Shown here: one piece after another, positions 45,537-56,891 of the stretch | Layout: each line of letters opens with the position of its first letter | Position numbering within the stretch: position 1 is the first letter of the stretch | From: Teratosphaeria epicoccoides | Lineage: Eukaryota > Ascomycota > Dothideomycetes > Mycosphaerellales > Teratosphaeriaceae | DNA: 64,000 bases | Direction: 5' to 3' | Assembly: GCA_021401465.1 (NCBI GenBank) | Contig: JADDMT010000020.1 | Span: forward strand, 248,001 to 312,000 | Translations under genes and position numbers: made by a program | The notes under the pieces: generated by a model | What the model was told of the DNA's origin: nothing | Seen by the model: the letters and a program-made list of their open reading frames with translations, nothing else | Databases searched by the model: none

Positions 45537-45967
45537 GTAGGTACTAATAGCAGGAAGGTAACTAGGTATTAGACTCGTAGAGCTGTAAAGAATATCGATA
45601 ATAGCAATTGTCCTTGTAACTAACTATCCCCTAGGGAAAGGGAATTGAATTAAGCACGAAGCTCCTAACTACCTGTCCTAAAGCTATCCCTATATACTAG
45701 AGAGACAGAGCAGCTCTCTTAGATCTGTCGACAGACCTAATAGATCTATGTCTGTAGATCTATAGACTAACCCTATAGATCCGAGAGTCTGTTATCCTAC
45801 GACAGATCCCTTCTCCCTTATAGGCCTATAGATCTGTAGACTAACCCTACAGATCTAGGGGTCTGTCCTCACGTGACAGATCCTTTCTCCTATGACTATG
45901 CCTATAACTTATAGCACTTAGGACTCTCATGATCCTGTAACCTATAGTACTCCTAACACTCATGACA
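45537..45967 (-). repeat. 5' LTR of E1
   Basis: It is 431 bp. In element orientation it runs from TGTCATGAG (45967) to TTATAACA (45537). The duplicated TTCTA follows at 45968-45972. Confidence 0.87.
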
Positions 45968-45972
45968 TTCTA

Positions 45973-47099
45973 AGCATGTTCTACTACCTTAACATAAGTA
46001 GCATAAGGATTGCTAAGATGTACCCTACTATACCTAACACTATCCTACTAGAGAAGAGGATCTAGTAAAAGGACTAACTTATTATAAAGAGTAATCTCAT
46101 GCTATTTGCGGAGATCTAGTAGCTACAAGTAAAGCTCTAGTATAAGTAGTATATAGCTAAGTAGGAAGCAAAGAAATAATCTTAGACGACATAGTTAATG
46201 TAGGAGATTATCTCTATAATCTCATGTAAAAGATTAAGCAGCTAGAAGAGCGTTAGTCTAGACATAGCAGATTAGCAAGTTATTGCTATTAATCTGTAGT
46301 GTAAAATTACTAGTCTACTAGAGATTAAGAATCTGCCTAAATCTAATCTAACTACTACATACAAGATAGTAATGTTACTAACAAAACACGCCGCTTAGAC
46401 TAGCTAGAGAAGGAGGTAGAACGGATAGAGCGCTAGCGTAGCTACATAGTAACAACAAGTATAGAGTAGTAAATTAAGCCTAATAGGCTCGCTAACTAGA
46501 TTAACGCTATTAAGTAGAGGCATTTAGATGTAGGTTAGGGTATACAAGTAGAGGGACTTAGGATGCTTAACAAGTAGAGGCTTTAGCATTAGCAAGCATT
46601 TACAATGTAATAGCAGCTTAAGATAAATAGCCTGTAGGCAGAGATCTAGTAGCTTAAAGATTACTAGATATACTCTAAAGTAGTAGCTACAAGTTAATAG
46701 ACCTAAGGCGAGTAATTACATGATAAGTGTTAGTAGTAGTTAAATGCTTATCTGACTTCGTCCGCGTAATTAGAAATAGTCTGCAGTTAGATATTAACCG
46801 AGACGGCTCGCCTTAACAGCTTTAGGCAGGACATATCTCTAAGCAGGCTGCTATTAACCTTATCGTAATCATAACTATTATCGTTATTGCCCTACTACTT
46901 ACGACCCTAATCTACTACCTTATTACCTATGTCATTACTAACTTCCCTAGCATGACTCCTTCAAAATCAGCGAACGTGACGTTATAACTAAGACGAGTAC
47001 GCTACTTAATAAGTTAAAAGCGCGCATGTAAGGTAAGAATTAGCGCTAATGTAGTATGCGAGATTATAAGCAAGACAGAGGTATCTTCCTCCCCTAAAG
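45973..47099. other. RIPed sequence flanking E1 without a clear gene
   Basis: It is the continuation of the sequence left of 37446. Short plus-strand coding-like pieces occur, but stops and frame changes are too many to define a gene. Its first 120 bp are the source, or a relative of the source, of the segment captured by E2. Confidence 0.35.
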
Positions 47100-48190
47100 C
47101 TACTTATATAATAGATCTTAGTACCTAAGCGACTTAGCCTTTAGCGTACTTAGACTTAAGGAGAAAGAGCTAAGCATAGTCGCGAGTGTTACTACTACAC
47201 TGTAAAGAGATCTAGCATAGTTGCTAGTTAGCAAGTAGCACGGAGATGCACTTAGTAGTGCCGTTATTAGACCTAGTCTAGCGTTAATTAACAGAAGCCG
47301 CGATATTAGTAATAAGGTTAGTAGTTTGCTAGATCGCTAATAGTAAGGGAGGTGTAATGAATGTTAGTAGTATAGTTATAGACTAGGGCTTTGTAGAGTC
47401 GTTAAAGATCGGAATTATGTTAGAGATATATAATTTGACTTATAGCGTGCTAATTGTTAGTTAGGCTTGCGAAGCTCTAGCTAAAACTAACTACTTACTT
47501 GTTAATAGCAGTCTCCCTACCTATCCTGACGCCCTAGGCAAGACTTCTAAGCACATTCTCGGCTTTCTACAGGACGTTACTCTGTTAGCTAGCTCGGATA
47601 AGGCAGGCAAGATAAGTACTTTAGGGTAGATGTTACTATATAAGGGAATGTAAGGTTACTATAATAAGCTAGTAGTCTTGCGAGCCCCTTATAGTCACTA
47701 GTACTATAGTAAGTATCTGTCTAGCCTTTTAAGGAGAGCTATGATTAAAGGAGCGTGTTTACTATAGCGCTACTACTAGAACTAAGAAATTAAGCTCTCT
47801 ACACCTGTAAAAGAGGTCCTTAATGCAGACATAATTCGAAAATACGAAGAGAAAGCTGTTAAGTTAAGGACGCTACACAGGATCTATTGTCATGACCTAT
47901 AATGTAGTAGCTCTAGCTACTCTTAGCTACTACGAGAGGCAGGTAAGATTAGCGAGGTTAATAAGAGACTATAGGTGCAAGGCTCCTGCTATTAGGAAGA
48001 AGGATAGCAGGATAGAAAGGGGATAGAGTTTCACTTATAGCAGGAGGCTATAAGGAGACTAGTAGAGGTAGTAAGGAACAAGACGCCTAAGTTATGTCAA
48101 TCTTTGCAATTAAGTAATTAGGTCTTAGACTAACATGTAACAGATAGTTAACATAGTAGCTTCTTGCTAGTTATGACGTAACTGCCTTTC
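47100..48190 (+). pseudogene. Decayed coding sequence of unknown family
   Basis: Two neighbouring plus frames read coherently. The first, about 47130-47340, has LAFSVLRLKEKELSIVASV and IRPSLALINRSRDISNKVSS. The second, about 47355-48190, has NSSLPTYPDALGKTSKHIL, FLQDVTLLASSDKAGKIS, KEVLNADIIRKYEEKAVKL and RLVEVVRNKTPKLCQSL. Most stops are TAG or TAA at likely Trp and Gln places; the frame change near 47345 is an indel or an intron. The composition suggests a helical cytosolic or nuclear protein. No family is recognised. Confidence 0.35.
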
Positions 48191-48609
48191 CTGCAGGTTA
48201 TAAGGAGGCTACCTCTACTCTATTATACTAGCTACTAAGTCTAATGACGCTCGCCCTCTACATTATAGCGATTACGTTAGTTATGGTTATAACTTGCTAG
48301 CTACTCTATCTAGCTATTATCATGACTACATTAGTTATAACTATAACTCTATTACAAGCGTAAAAGACATCTAGTAGCTAGTAGTACTAAGTAGCTAGCT
48401 ACATGCTTTTCAAACGTTTGATCTAACCTTAGTATATACACGTATTAATCGCTAAGGAGTACTAGACTACATAGTAATGACTTCTTATTAGTACCTATAC
48501 TGTTATGTAATAATGTATCTGCCTAGACATGTTACATAGAGAGTCTCCCTTAGCTTGTAGCATAATAGCTATATACAGGGCATCTTAGTATAGTTAATGT
48601 CTCCTATTA

Positions 48610-50075
48610 AGACTAAAAGCATCATATCCTGTAGATACTCTCTATACCTTAGATTACAAACAGAGAACTAAACTTAGGACAGTATGAAGATAGACTAGTA
48701 CAAGAGACTATAAGCTCTATAGTAGAGGCTTAAGTGTAATTTTACATGTAGCTTAGTTAGGATGTCCTTATGCCCTAGAGGCTAGCATCTTTAATAACCC
48801 TAACAGCCTAAGGCTCGGCTGTTTAATAGCTCCTATGTCTAACTAGTCTGATCCTCTACTTCTAGCTAAGGCGACTTACGAGAGTCTTAGAGCTTAAGGT
48901 TAAAACTGCTAGCTACTTACAAACCTTGCGTATTAGTCTCTTATAACCTGCTTGATAAGCTTGACTAAGCTAAGGGATCTAACTACACCTGCTCTTAGGA
49001 ACAGAACTCTAGCGAAAGGAATGCTAAGGTTAGGGTATGCAGATTTACTATCTACATAATAACTTAAGTCTTTAAGTAATGCTATAATGTAGGTCTAGAA
49101 GTCTCCCTTAGTAGGGTCTTAGCAGGGTTTGTACATTAATAGCGACCTTGCTCTTAATGTAATAAGCGGCGCTTTGTCAATCTAAAATTTAAGTATTGTC
49201 TAGTATGACCTTGTCGTCTTAAGCTCGTCAGAACGGCCCCGCTTCAGCTGCGGCTCTCGAGACCTTCCTGTGAAGAAGTCGTATGGCCTTACCTTAGTCG
49301 AATACAGAAATGTCTGTATCTGCCCTAACAGCTTATTGTCGTCCTCCTCCTGCAGACTTGGAGGCGCCTCTATCGCCTGCTAGATTAACTGCTTAATCTT
49401 ATAGTCCCGCATCTTGCTAAAGTGCAATTGCATCTCCCTTACTAACAGCTTGTCACCATGGATTTGCCCGCGCCAGGCTATCATCTAGATGCTAACCTAA
49501 CTCTACCACGATTAGCGAGCTATGACACATAGTCCTGCAGCACCCTCAAGCCGCCTCTCTTCCATGGCTGCGATGCTTCCAGGATGCCGTATCAAACTTG
49601 TAGGACATATTCATCTTCTTGCTAGCTAGCCCTCAAGGCTAACAGGCTGCTATGCAGAACGTCGCGCTTGATAGCAAGTGCGGAACTGCTCTGCGAGTAC
49701 ACCGTCTGTCCACACATGAGGATGACCGTGACGGGGAAGCCGCGCAGATCCTTTCAGCGAGTTTTATCCTCTCTTATCTACGACCAGGTACGGAATGCTG
49801 GCATTAGCACCTGACACAGCCTGCAGCTCTTCACAGTTAGCATGTTGTAGCATCATCCCGCTCCTCGAAAGGTGTGTAGTCTGCGGATTTGCAGTGTTGC
49901 GTGGCTGGTCAGCCTAGACAACGATAATGGCGCCCTCTGCTCTAACGCAGTCCAGGAATTTTACAGTCTAGACGCACTTCTCGCTCCTCCCATCCGTCTG
50001 CATGCTATGCCAATCAGCCGAGCTTGAAGTCAAGCACGCAGATATTCGTTGCCGTTGTGCTAACCCTCTAGGTTA
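48610..50075 (-). pseudogene. Decayed fungal gene of unknown function, RIPed at its 3' end
   Basis: The minus strand has a long coherent protein in three frames joined by small indels. About 50010-49790 reads VKFLDCVRAEGAIIVV and SIPYLVVDKR. About 49780-49560 reads FPVTVILMCGQTVYSQSSSA and LAIKRDVLHSSLLALRAS. About 49480-48610 reads AWRGQIHGDKLLVREMQLHF, QAIEAPPSLQEEDDNKLLGQ, TFLYSTKVRPYDFFTGRSRE and ALLKDLSYYVDSKSAYPNLS. The upstream part has normal codons and few stops, whereas below about 49200 stops at Trp, Gln and Arg sites appear. No name can be given from sequence alone; the indels show it is a pseudogene. Confidence 0.5.
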
Positions 50076-50081
50076 TGATTA

Positions 50082-50640
50082 TCAGCGCCGCCTAGGACCG
50101 GCCACGCGATTCCACCACACTCTTAGCCCTCCGTTGTCAGCGCTCAGCCATTCTTGAAGCTGCGACAAGACATCTACCTGATTGTGACAATAACCGAGAT
50201 CTTGGATCGAAAGGCGATTCAAATCACGACATCGAATTCGTCTGCATGGATGCTGAGGATCATGGCAGATATTTGTTGCTTTCCATGTTAATGTGAGGAA
50301 CCAGCACTTACCCCCAAGCCTACTGCAGCCAAAAATTTTCGTCTCTATGAAATAGAAGCAGCATCGCTGTTTGGCTTTGCCAACGCACGAGCTAGGTGCT
50401 TTCATGTGATACTTAAAGTAGGCGACGTCAATCTTGCCTCCTTCCTCTGACTTTGACCTGCTGCTAAAAAGATCATCCATCAAGTCCAGGGACCGTGATC
50501 TCCAATGAACTTGAGCGAAACACATTCCCTTTCCTAGCGTGCCATGCACATTCTTCTTCGAAAGATGGTTGACTGCAACGACGATCTCGGGCCGGTTATG
50601 GTTCGCCAAGTGCTGCGTTTCACGAAGGCACTGTCGGGAT
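50082..50640 (-). CDS. Possible 5' exon(s) of the decayed gene, or a separate small hypothetical protein
   Basis: The minus strand is open for 175 codons from ATG 50609 to 50082 and further upstream to about 50640 (CLRETQHLANHNRPEI). It contains MCFAQVHWRSRSLDLMDDLF and CCFYFIETKIFGCSRL. GTAAGT at 50311 with possible AG acceptors near 50178 or 50250 could mark an intron. The frame after 50178 (LSQLQEWLSADNGG, VWWNRVAG) leads towards the pseudogene at 48610-50075. The phases do not fit cleanly, so the link is uncertain. I do not recognise the product. Confidence 0.3.
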
Positions 50641-50641
50641 C

Positions 50642-50751
50642 CTTTCTGTAGTCGTCCGGATTATGTACATCAGGGCTGCTTTCTGTAGTCGTCCTGAACA
50701 TGTACATCGGGCTGCTTTCTGTAGTCGTCCGGAATATGTACATCAGGGCTG
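50642..50751. repeat. Minisatellite, three units of about 37 bp
   Basis: Units start CTTTCTGTAGTCGTCC at 50642, 50679 and 50715, with lengths 37, 36 and 37 bp and a few substitutions. The lengths are not multiples of three, and the minus frame that crosses them (50534-50809) only reflects the repeat, so it is probably non-coding. Confidence 0.8.
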
Positions 50752-51250
50752 TCGGGACCAAGGTCTGCGATTCTGTCAAGTCAGGTCTCCTGAAGCCCAG
50801 AGAGTGCATTTCCTTCTAGCAGGTTGTATGTAACAGAAACATCACTTGCCATCGACAATTTCTCTCTACTCATATCCGATCATGGCCCCTCCTCACGACG
50901 GGGTAAGGCGAATCGTGCTCGTTGGAATCAGAGCCATGGGCGACGAGATCTGCGCACGAATGACTGGTACTAACCATGCTCGCTGGCCGCCCGTCTGGTG
51001 AAGAGCCAGGAACTGTGGACGTTCTAACCACGCCGCGCCTGTTCGTAAAGGCGCGCGAAATAGACATCGTAACAAAGACTTGTTTAGTGATCTCGACTTG
51101 TCTGTACGATTCCAGGTCCGGCTGCCTTTGTCGCAGGTAAACAACAGAGTCAGAGCCGCGAAGTTAATGAAGCATATGCATTCAGAGTGTTCCGGACTCT
51201 AGACATAGCGCTTTTAATGCTGAAGTGAATCCCGATTATTGAACTTCTGC
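50752..51250. other. Island sequence without a confident gene
   Basis: Two overlapping minus frames (50870-51067 and 50893-51144) are present, but neither has a recognisable motif or a convincing start context. The base composition is ordinary, without RIP character. Confidence 0.35.
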
Positions 51251-52054
51251 CTATGTCAAGTAGGCTGATTCTCCAGAGGTCTCGCCGGTATCAAAGTGAT
51301 TTAATGCAGACACTCGTAATTCTTCAACGAACTTAATCGTACCCTTCATATTCGCTACCTGCTTTGGCTCGTTTCTCATCTTTGGATCCGCATCCTCTTC
51401 ATTTGCGAAATCATACCGACGAGGCCTACGAGGTAGTGCATCACGTTTCGTCGTTACGAATAGGGCTCGTAGCAAGGTAGACAGCGACGCCGCCATTTCG
51501 TAGCAGCATCCGCGTAGTGTCTTCCGCAGGAGCATGGTCACGCTTCACTTCATCGTTGTCATCATCCCCGGGCAGATGGGTAGCAGCTAGCTATCCCGGA
51601 TGTGCAGACCTAGGGCGGAGACCGCTGTCATCAAACATCCGGAATAACAGCGAGGACTAACATAGCATTCGCACCTGCCGCGGTCTTTTATGGTCCCGTC
51701 AACAAAGAAGCCTGAGAGATTCTACGCAAAACCCTTGCCGTTGCCGTCGCTGGCGCCTGGAATAAGGGCTAACCTAGGAAGCATCTTTGCCGTGAGACTG
51801 ATGCTTCGATACGCTACTGCGCCAGGGAAGTAGGGAGTGTGCTGAACTTCTAGAGGCAGGAGAGAGTCCAAAAGCCGGCGACGGTGGCTCAAGTAGGCCA
51901 GTTGCGTAGTGCTAGAGTACCGGTCTGATGTGTGCGAGATTGCTCCGTGCACGCCGGGGGTGCTGAGAGCGTCAAGCTTTAATTGGAAAGCGCGTGAGTT
52001 CCTACCCATCCCGCCTGACGCTGTGCCTGGTAATACTGTGCCCGAACCTCCCAT
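51251..52054 (-). pseudogene. Weak coding-like stretch of unknown function
   Basis: One minus frame of about 268 codons is broken by only three internal stops (near 51722, 51590 and 51545), between the frames at 51722-52054 and 51251-51541. The C-terminal part is charged (RRYDFANEEDADPKMRNEPK). Overlapping plus frames at 51909-52404 compete with it. No family is recognised, and it may be chance openness in non-RIPed DNA. Confidence 0.2.
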
Positions 52055-52740
52055 CCCTTTTCTCCGCAGGCGTAAACATATTTACCTCCACCATGAAACT
52101 TGCCATCTCAAGATTGCATGGCGTGCGCGGGATGACTAATGTCGCCCTTGTATCATGTTGCTACACTTCCACCGTATCCGGCAGTAGACCCTCGCGAGAA
52201 TGAGTGAGACGGTCTGCCCAAGCTAGCTACGCAGGAGTGAAGACCGGCAAATCAGAGATGTATGGTTCGCTGAGCGCCGATGCAAGGCATCATCGAGAGG
52301 AAGGAAAGAGTGTAGGCGTTAACTACGTCGCCGCAAAGGAGAAAGTCGGTGACATAGGGGAGGAGGGGAGGCAAGAACGAATCACGCACTTTTGGCAGCG
52401 CTGACGGAGCGTAATGTTAGTGCGAACGTCGAGCTACGCTGACTGGTGTACCTGTCGGCCACGTACGGGTTGGCAGAAAGAATTCTCGGAGAGGCACGTC
52501 TAGCACGACAAACTGCGGAGTGATGCGTGCCTAGAAGGGTATCTGGAAGTCCTTCCGCGTTGCCTTACCGAGACGCCAGAGTGTGCGGGAGACCTTAAGC
52601 CATCCAAACCAGCTAGCGGGGCGGGAAGAGTGTGAGCTGAGATGCCGACGTGAGATGCTAAACGTTAGACAACATATCGCAGTCGCAGTCGCGTGCTGAC
52701 TCGCAACCGCCTTTCTAGCCCGCGCGACAAGCCTGAGAGC
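52055..52740. other. Island sequence, no supported gene
   Basis: Composition is ordinary and the plus frames at 51994-52203 and 52204-52404 are short and featureless. RIP character begins again near 52740. Confidence 0.35.
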
Positions 52741-53545
52741 TATCGAGTAGGGCTAGACATGATATGACAGTATACAAATTCGGAGATAGTCTAAGAAGCT
52801 AGAGGCTACGGTAGTTACAGCAGAAGATTAAACAGGGCCCTGCCTTAACAGGTTAGTTAACAGCCTAGCCTGTTAGGTCATTATACTAGGGCTTAAAACT
52901 ATTACTAAACACTATACTAGAGTACCTAGGTAACATAAACACCTGTAGAAAGGTATGCAAATAGCAGACTCTATACTACTAGCCTTATAGCTACTAAAAT
53001 AATATTAGCTAAGCATAAGCATGTAGAGTAGTAGCAAGTAGAGAGAGATAGACTTATAAAAAGAAAAAGGACTTTACTAATACTTGTACCCTGTTAGTAC
53101 TATAGTAATATACTCTACCTTATAACCTTGCCTGTTACTATACATGCTACTTACGCTACACATGAAGAGATCCTTGCTAGTTAGGTAATCCTGTATGTCT
53201 GCTAAGGAAAGTTGTAAATAGTTAAGAGGCTAGTTAGGAAAGGTAAACAATTAAGCAAGAAGTAGAAGATACTCTTAAGAGGTTAGTAGGGAATTCTACA
53301 AGGTTAAATCTAAATTACCCTGCTAATAGTCATTAATCTAGTAGTTAAATAGTAGAGGTAGTAGGAGTAGTAAGCCTGCTATAGTGTTGTTAAAGCTATT
53401 ACTATCTTCTTTGCATACTATGTCTAACTTTATAGCATAGAGCCTATGTTCTTAAGACAAGCTACTTAGGTTGCATTCTTAAGAAATACTGTTAATTCCT
53501 AAACTCTCTAGAAGTATGCCTAATGTTTGTAGTTAGCTAGTAATA
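52741..53545. other. RIPed sequence, unassigned
   Basis: AT-rich RIP character with no coherent frame. It lies upstream of the family-C LTR end and may include its 5' part. Confidence 0.35.
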
Positions 53546-53745
53546 CTAGATGACTAGCCTATAGGCTCAGGTAGCTAGACTAGTAAGCTAAGCTACACAT
53601 AATGTATATAGGCGTATATTATGCGCTATACTTTGTATTAGAACAAAGGTAGTAATTAGTTTTAGACCTTACTCTATACTTAGAGATCAAGGCTCTATAC
53701 GCTACTACATACCTACATATTAATTACTAGTTACATACTATATTA
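53546..53745 (+). repeat. 5' LTR of a third family-C element (C3), 3' portion
   Basis: It matches 2167-2373, ends in the same CATACTATATTA and is followed at once by gag-like coding, as expected for a 5' LTR. Confidence 0.5.
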
Positions 53746-54204
53746 ATTCTAATTACTCTACCCTAGTTACAGCCTATAGAGTACTTATAATAGCCGATAT
53801 TACTACCCCTAGCTAAGTAGGCTACACGCCTGCTCGTATCTAGCATTAACGTAATAGCTAGCTTAAAGAAGGAGAGGACACCTGTAGTGTTATAGAGGAA
53901 ACTAAAGACAAAGAGATAGCTTGCCTAGAGAAAGAATAGGCGGAGCTAGTAAAAGCATAACGCCTATACGATCTACAAGCTAATATAGCGTAGCGTAAGC
54001 GCATGTAGGCAGCTAGCTTCTAGTAATTAGAAGTAGAGTTAGTAACAATAACATAATTAACTAACTCGCTTACTCTAACTATGTGTAACTTAGGCAGACT
54101 ACGCCTTAAACCGCCCCCTAAGTTCTTAGGGAAGACACTAAAAGAAGCAAGAACGTTCATCTGCTACTAAGAGAAGGTATTCGCATTATTAGGCATAGCC
54201 TATA
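53746..54204 (+). pseudogene. gag fragment of family-C element C3
   Basis: The plus strand carries the start of a Gypsy gag; KPPPKFLGKTLKEARTFICY near 54108-54167 parallels PFKGDTLKEARTFLQ of family A. Stops fit RIP. It is cut at 54204 by the LTR of E4. Confidence 0.55.
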
Positions 54205-54645
54205 TGTCATGAGTATTAGGAGTAGTACGAGTCACAGGATCGTGAGAGTCCTGAGGACTATAAGTTATAAGTATAGTCATAGGAGAAAGGATCTGTCACG
54301 TAAGGACAGATCCCTAGATCTATAGGGTTAGTCTACAGATCTACAGGCCTATAGGGGAGAAGGGATCTGTTATAGGATAACAGACCCTCGGATCTGTAGG
54401 GTTAGTCTACAGATCTACAGACATAAATCTATTAGGTCTGTCGACAGATCTAACAGAGCTGCTCTGTCTCTCTAGTATATAGGGATAGCTTTAGGACAGG
54501 CAGTTAGGAGCTTTATGCTTAATTTAATTCCCTTTCTGTAGGGGATAGTTAGTTACAAGGACAATTGCTATTGTCGATATTCTTCATAGCTCTACGAGTC
54601 TAATACCTAGTTACCTTCCTGCTATTAGTACCTACCCTTATGACA
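54205..54645 (+). repeat. 5' LTR of E4
   Basis: It is 441 bp, TGTCATGAG to TTATGACA, and carries the family-E hairpins. Confidence 0.87.
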
Positions 54646-54779
54646 TTTTAAGCACTACTTCTAAGGAAGTATCAGGGGACTTGTCGAGTACTTAACATAC
54701 GCCTATGTCAAGTAGTTCTTTAGCTGTTAGTTTAACTTCTAGCGATAGTTAACTAACACTATAATGACAAGTTGCCGCT

Positions 54780-56482
54780 ATACCTCAAATTACGTAGTAG
54801 CTCGAATCCATTTACCTTAGCGAGATGGCTCTAGCATCTGTCGCAGGTTTAACTACTAGGAATAGACACGGCAATAATGGCTTTAAGATAGGAAGCCCTA
54901 CAGAGTTTACAGGGCAATAATCTTAAGTCGAGATGTTTATCTTATAATGCTAATTAGCATTTAACGTAGATATAGAACGGTTTATAACACATTATAAGCA
55001 AATGATATACATTGTCTCTTACCTAAAGGGACTAGCGTTCGAGTTTATCTAGCCTCATCTAACAGATTATCTAGATCACATTAGTAACGTCGAAGCTAGG
55101 AAGACGACAACTAGGGAGATTCTTAACTTAGACAAGTCTTTGTTTAAGGCGTTACGCAAAGCTTTTAGGCTCGGTAATAAGCAACAAGAGGCCAAGAGAG
55201 CTCTCCTAGGAATCTAGCAGAAGGGTTCTACTATTAAGTACTACGCGGACTTTTAGACCCTCTCTGCTTAAGTCGACTAGTATGATAATGCTTTAGCCGC
55301 TTAGTTCTACTAGGGACTAAAGGAGACAGTTAAAGACGAAATTGCCTAAGGAGATTAGCTAACGACATTCAAGAAAATGAGTGATCTCGCAATTAGAATT
55401 AATAATCGCATCTAGGAACAACAGCAAGAACGATAACATAGAAATCGCAAGCTAGCATAGGCTAACTATAAGGTCTAACGATTAGCACTAAAATGGCGAA
55501 GCGATTACTACGGTCTCTAACCTATGGAGTTAGATGCGACTAAGGGGCGCCTAAGGAATAGACCCTGAGGAAAGCCGCAGAAGGGCTCTCCTCCCTAGAA
55601 TGGTCTAAAAAAGCCATTCGACAAGAGTAATCTTAAGTGCTACAACTATAGAAAGAAAGGACACTTTGCCTACAAATGTTTTGCTAAGAAGTAACGACAA
55701 GAGCCGCCTAGGATAGAGCAGGCTCGCGCGATAACGACAGCACCTAAGCAAAAGGCTACCGCTACTTAAGAACCAGACTATGCTGTACTTACTTAGACTA
55801 CGTGCTATGACGACGATTGTCGAATTCACATGAGTGATAAAGATGGTTCTAGATAGTACCCTAGCTAAAACAAGGCATAGTCGATCTATGCGCTAAGGGG
55901 TATACCTTCTAGTATGACAGTCCTAAGGCAACAGGAGCTAGAAGAAGAAGAAGAAGGTTCGGACGACAACTACGAGATTGTCGAAGCTGTTATTCCTAAT
56001 TCCGAGGAAGACGAGAGCATAGAGCGATAGGCTATGCCGCTGCATAACATCAGGCTTAATATTATCCGAATTATACAGAACTAGTAGGCTTAAGCTTGCC
56101 CATGGATTAATAGAGTATAACACGTCAACTAGCTTTAGTATGACAAACTAGCCGACCGTATGCGACGACACCTAAGGAGACTACCGGTTGTAGCTTAACC
56201 TTATGTACATCAGAAAGTTGTCTAAGAAATTATACTGTTTAGGGTAGAGTTTACGCCCTAGGGAGGCTACCTAACCTATGAAGGTATTTAGATTTCACGA
56301 GCGCTACGACTCTAAGTCTACTACTTAAAGATAGAGTACGCAAGAAACGCGCAGGAATAGCGAGGCTAAGGGCAAGAACGACCTCTTAGGCTAGAGAACA
56401 GTAACGCTTAGAGAAGAAGCCGAGACTATACGATTCCTAAACTAGTCCGTAAAGACAGTTATTCGGGAAACGACAAGGTCCG
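54780..56482 (+). pseudogene. E4 gag
   Basis: The plus strand reads MALASVAGLTTRN, the capsid-like region (YLKGLAFEFI, SLFKALRKAFRLGN), a CCHC knuckle near 55638-55679 in which the second and another residue changed (CYNYRKKGHFAYKCF), and the acidic tail ELEEEEEGSDDNYEIVEAV. Unlike E2 it continues past AAGAGAGCT into normal gag. The minus frames at 55605-55829 and 55938-56123 are complements. The start is approximate. Confidence 0.78.
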
Positions 56483-56842
56483 TGATACGGTTAATACTAG
56501 GGGGCCATGAGAACCGCATAGGTTCTAATGCCCGCCCTTAGCATGTAGTAACCTTGCTATATATAGTAAGGGGGTCCTTCGTACATACGTTAGCTCGTAT
56601 GTTATCTAAGTAGGATTAGTTGTCGACGTAGGACGCCCCTATGTCGCTAACCCTACAGTACCCCTGCGGGGTTAGGCTCGGACATGCTTTCCCTAATTAA
56701 GGAGCGTTAGGGGTTATAAGCACCCTTAGCGCTACCTCTGCGATAAGCAGAAAGCAGCGCTATCTTGTACCTACTAAAAGGTCGGATTACTCTGTCATAC
56801 TACGAGATATTTCTATATCATATAGCATATACATCTATATTA
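56483..56842 (+). repeat. 5' LTR of A3
   Basis: It is 360 bp, TGATACGGTTA to CATCTATATTA. Confidence 0.88.
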
Positions 56843-56891
56843 GTTCTGCTTTCTCCCCCCTACTTTGCAGTCTAGCAGAGAATACTACGAT

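Larger units (their letters stand above)
37451..45967 (-). mobile_element. Gypsy chromovirus E1, complete, minus orientation
   Basis: Two LTRs of 439 and 431 bp, a 5-bp duplication, gag, pol and an antisense gene are all present. Without the nested E2 the length is about 6.9 kb. E1 keeps more key residues than the family-A copies (gag knuckle, protease Asp, YLDD), so it is probably the youngest or least RIPed element here. It still has many stops. Confidence 0.88.
54205..56482 (+). mobile_element. Gypsy element E4, 5' part, cut by A3
   Basis: A 5' LTR and gag of family E are present in plus orientation, inserted into C3. The element is interrupted at 56482 by the 5' LTR of A3. Its pol and 3' end would lie beyond A3, outside the window. 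Confidence 0.85.
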
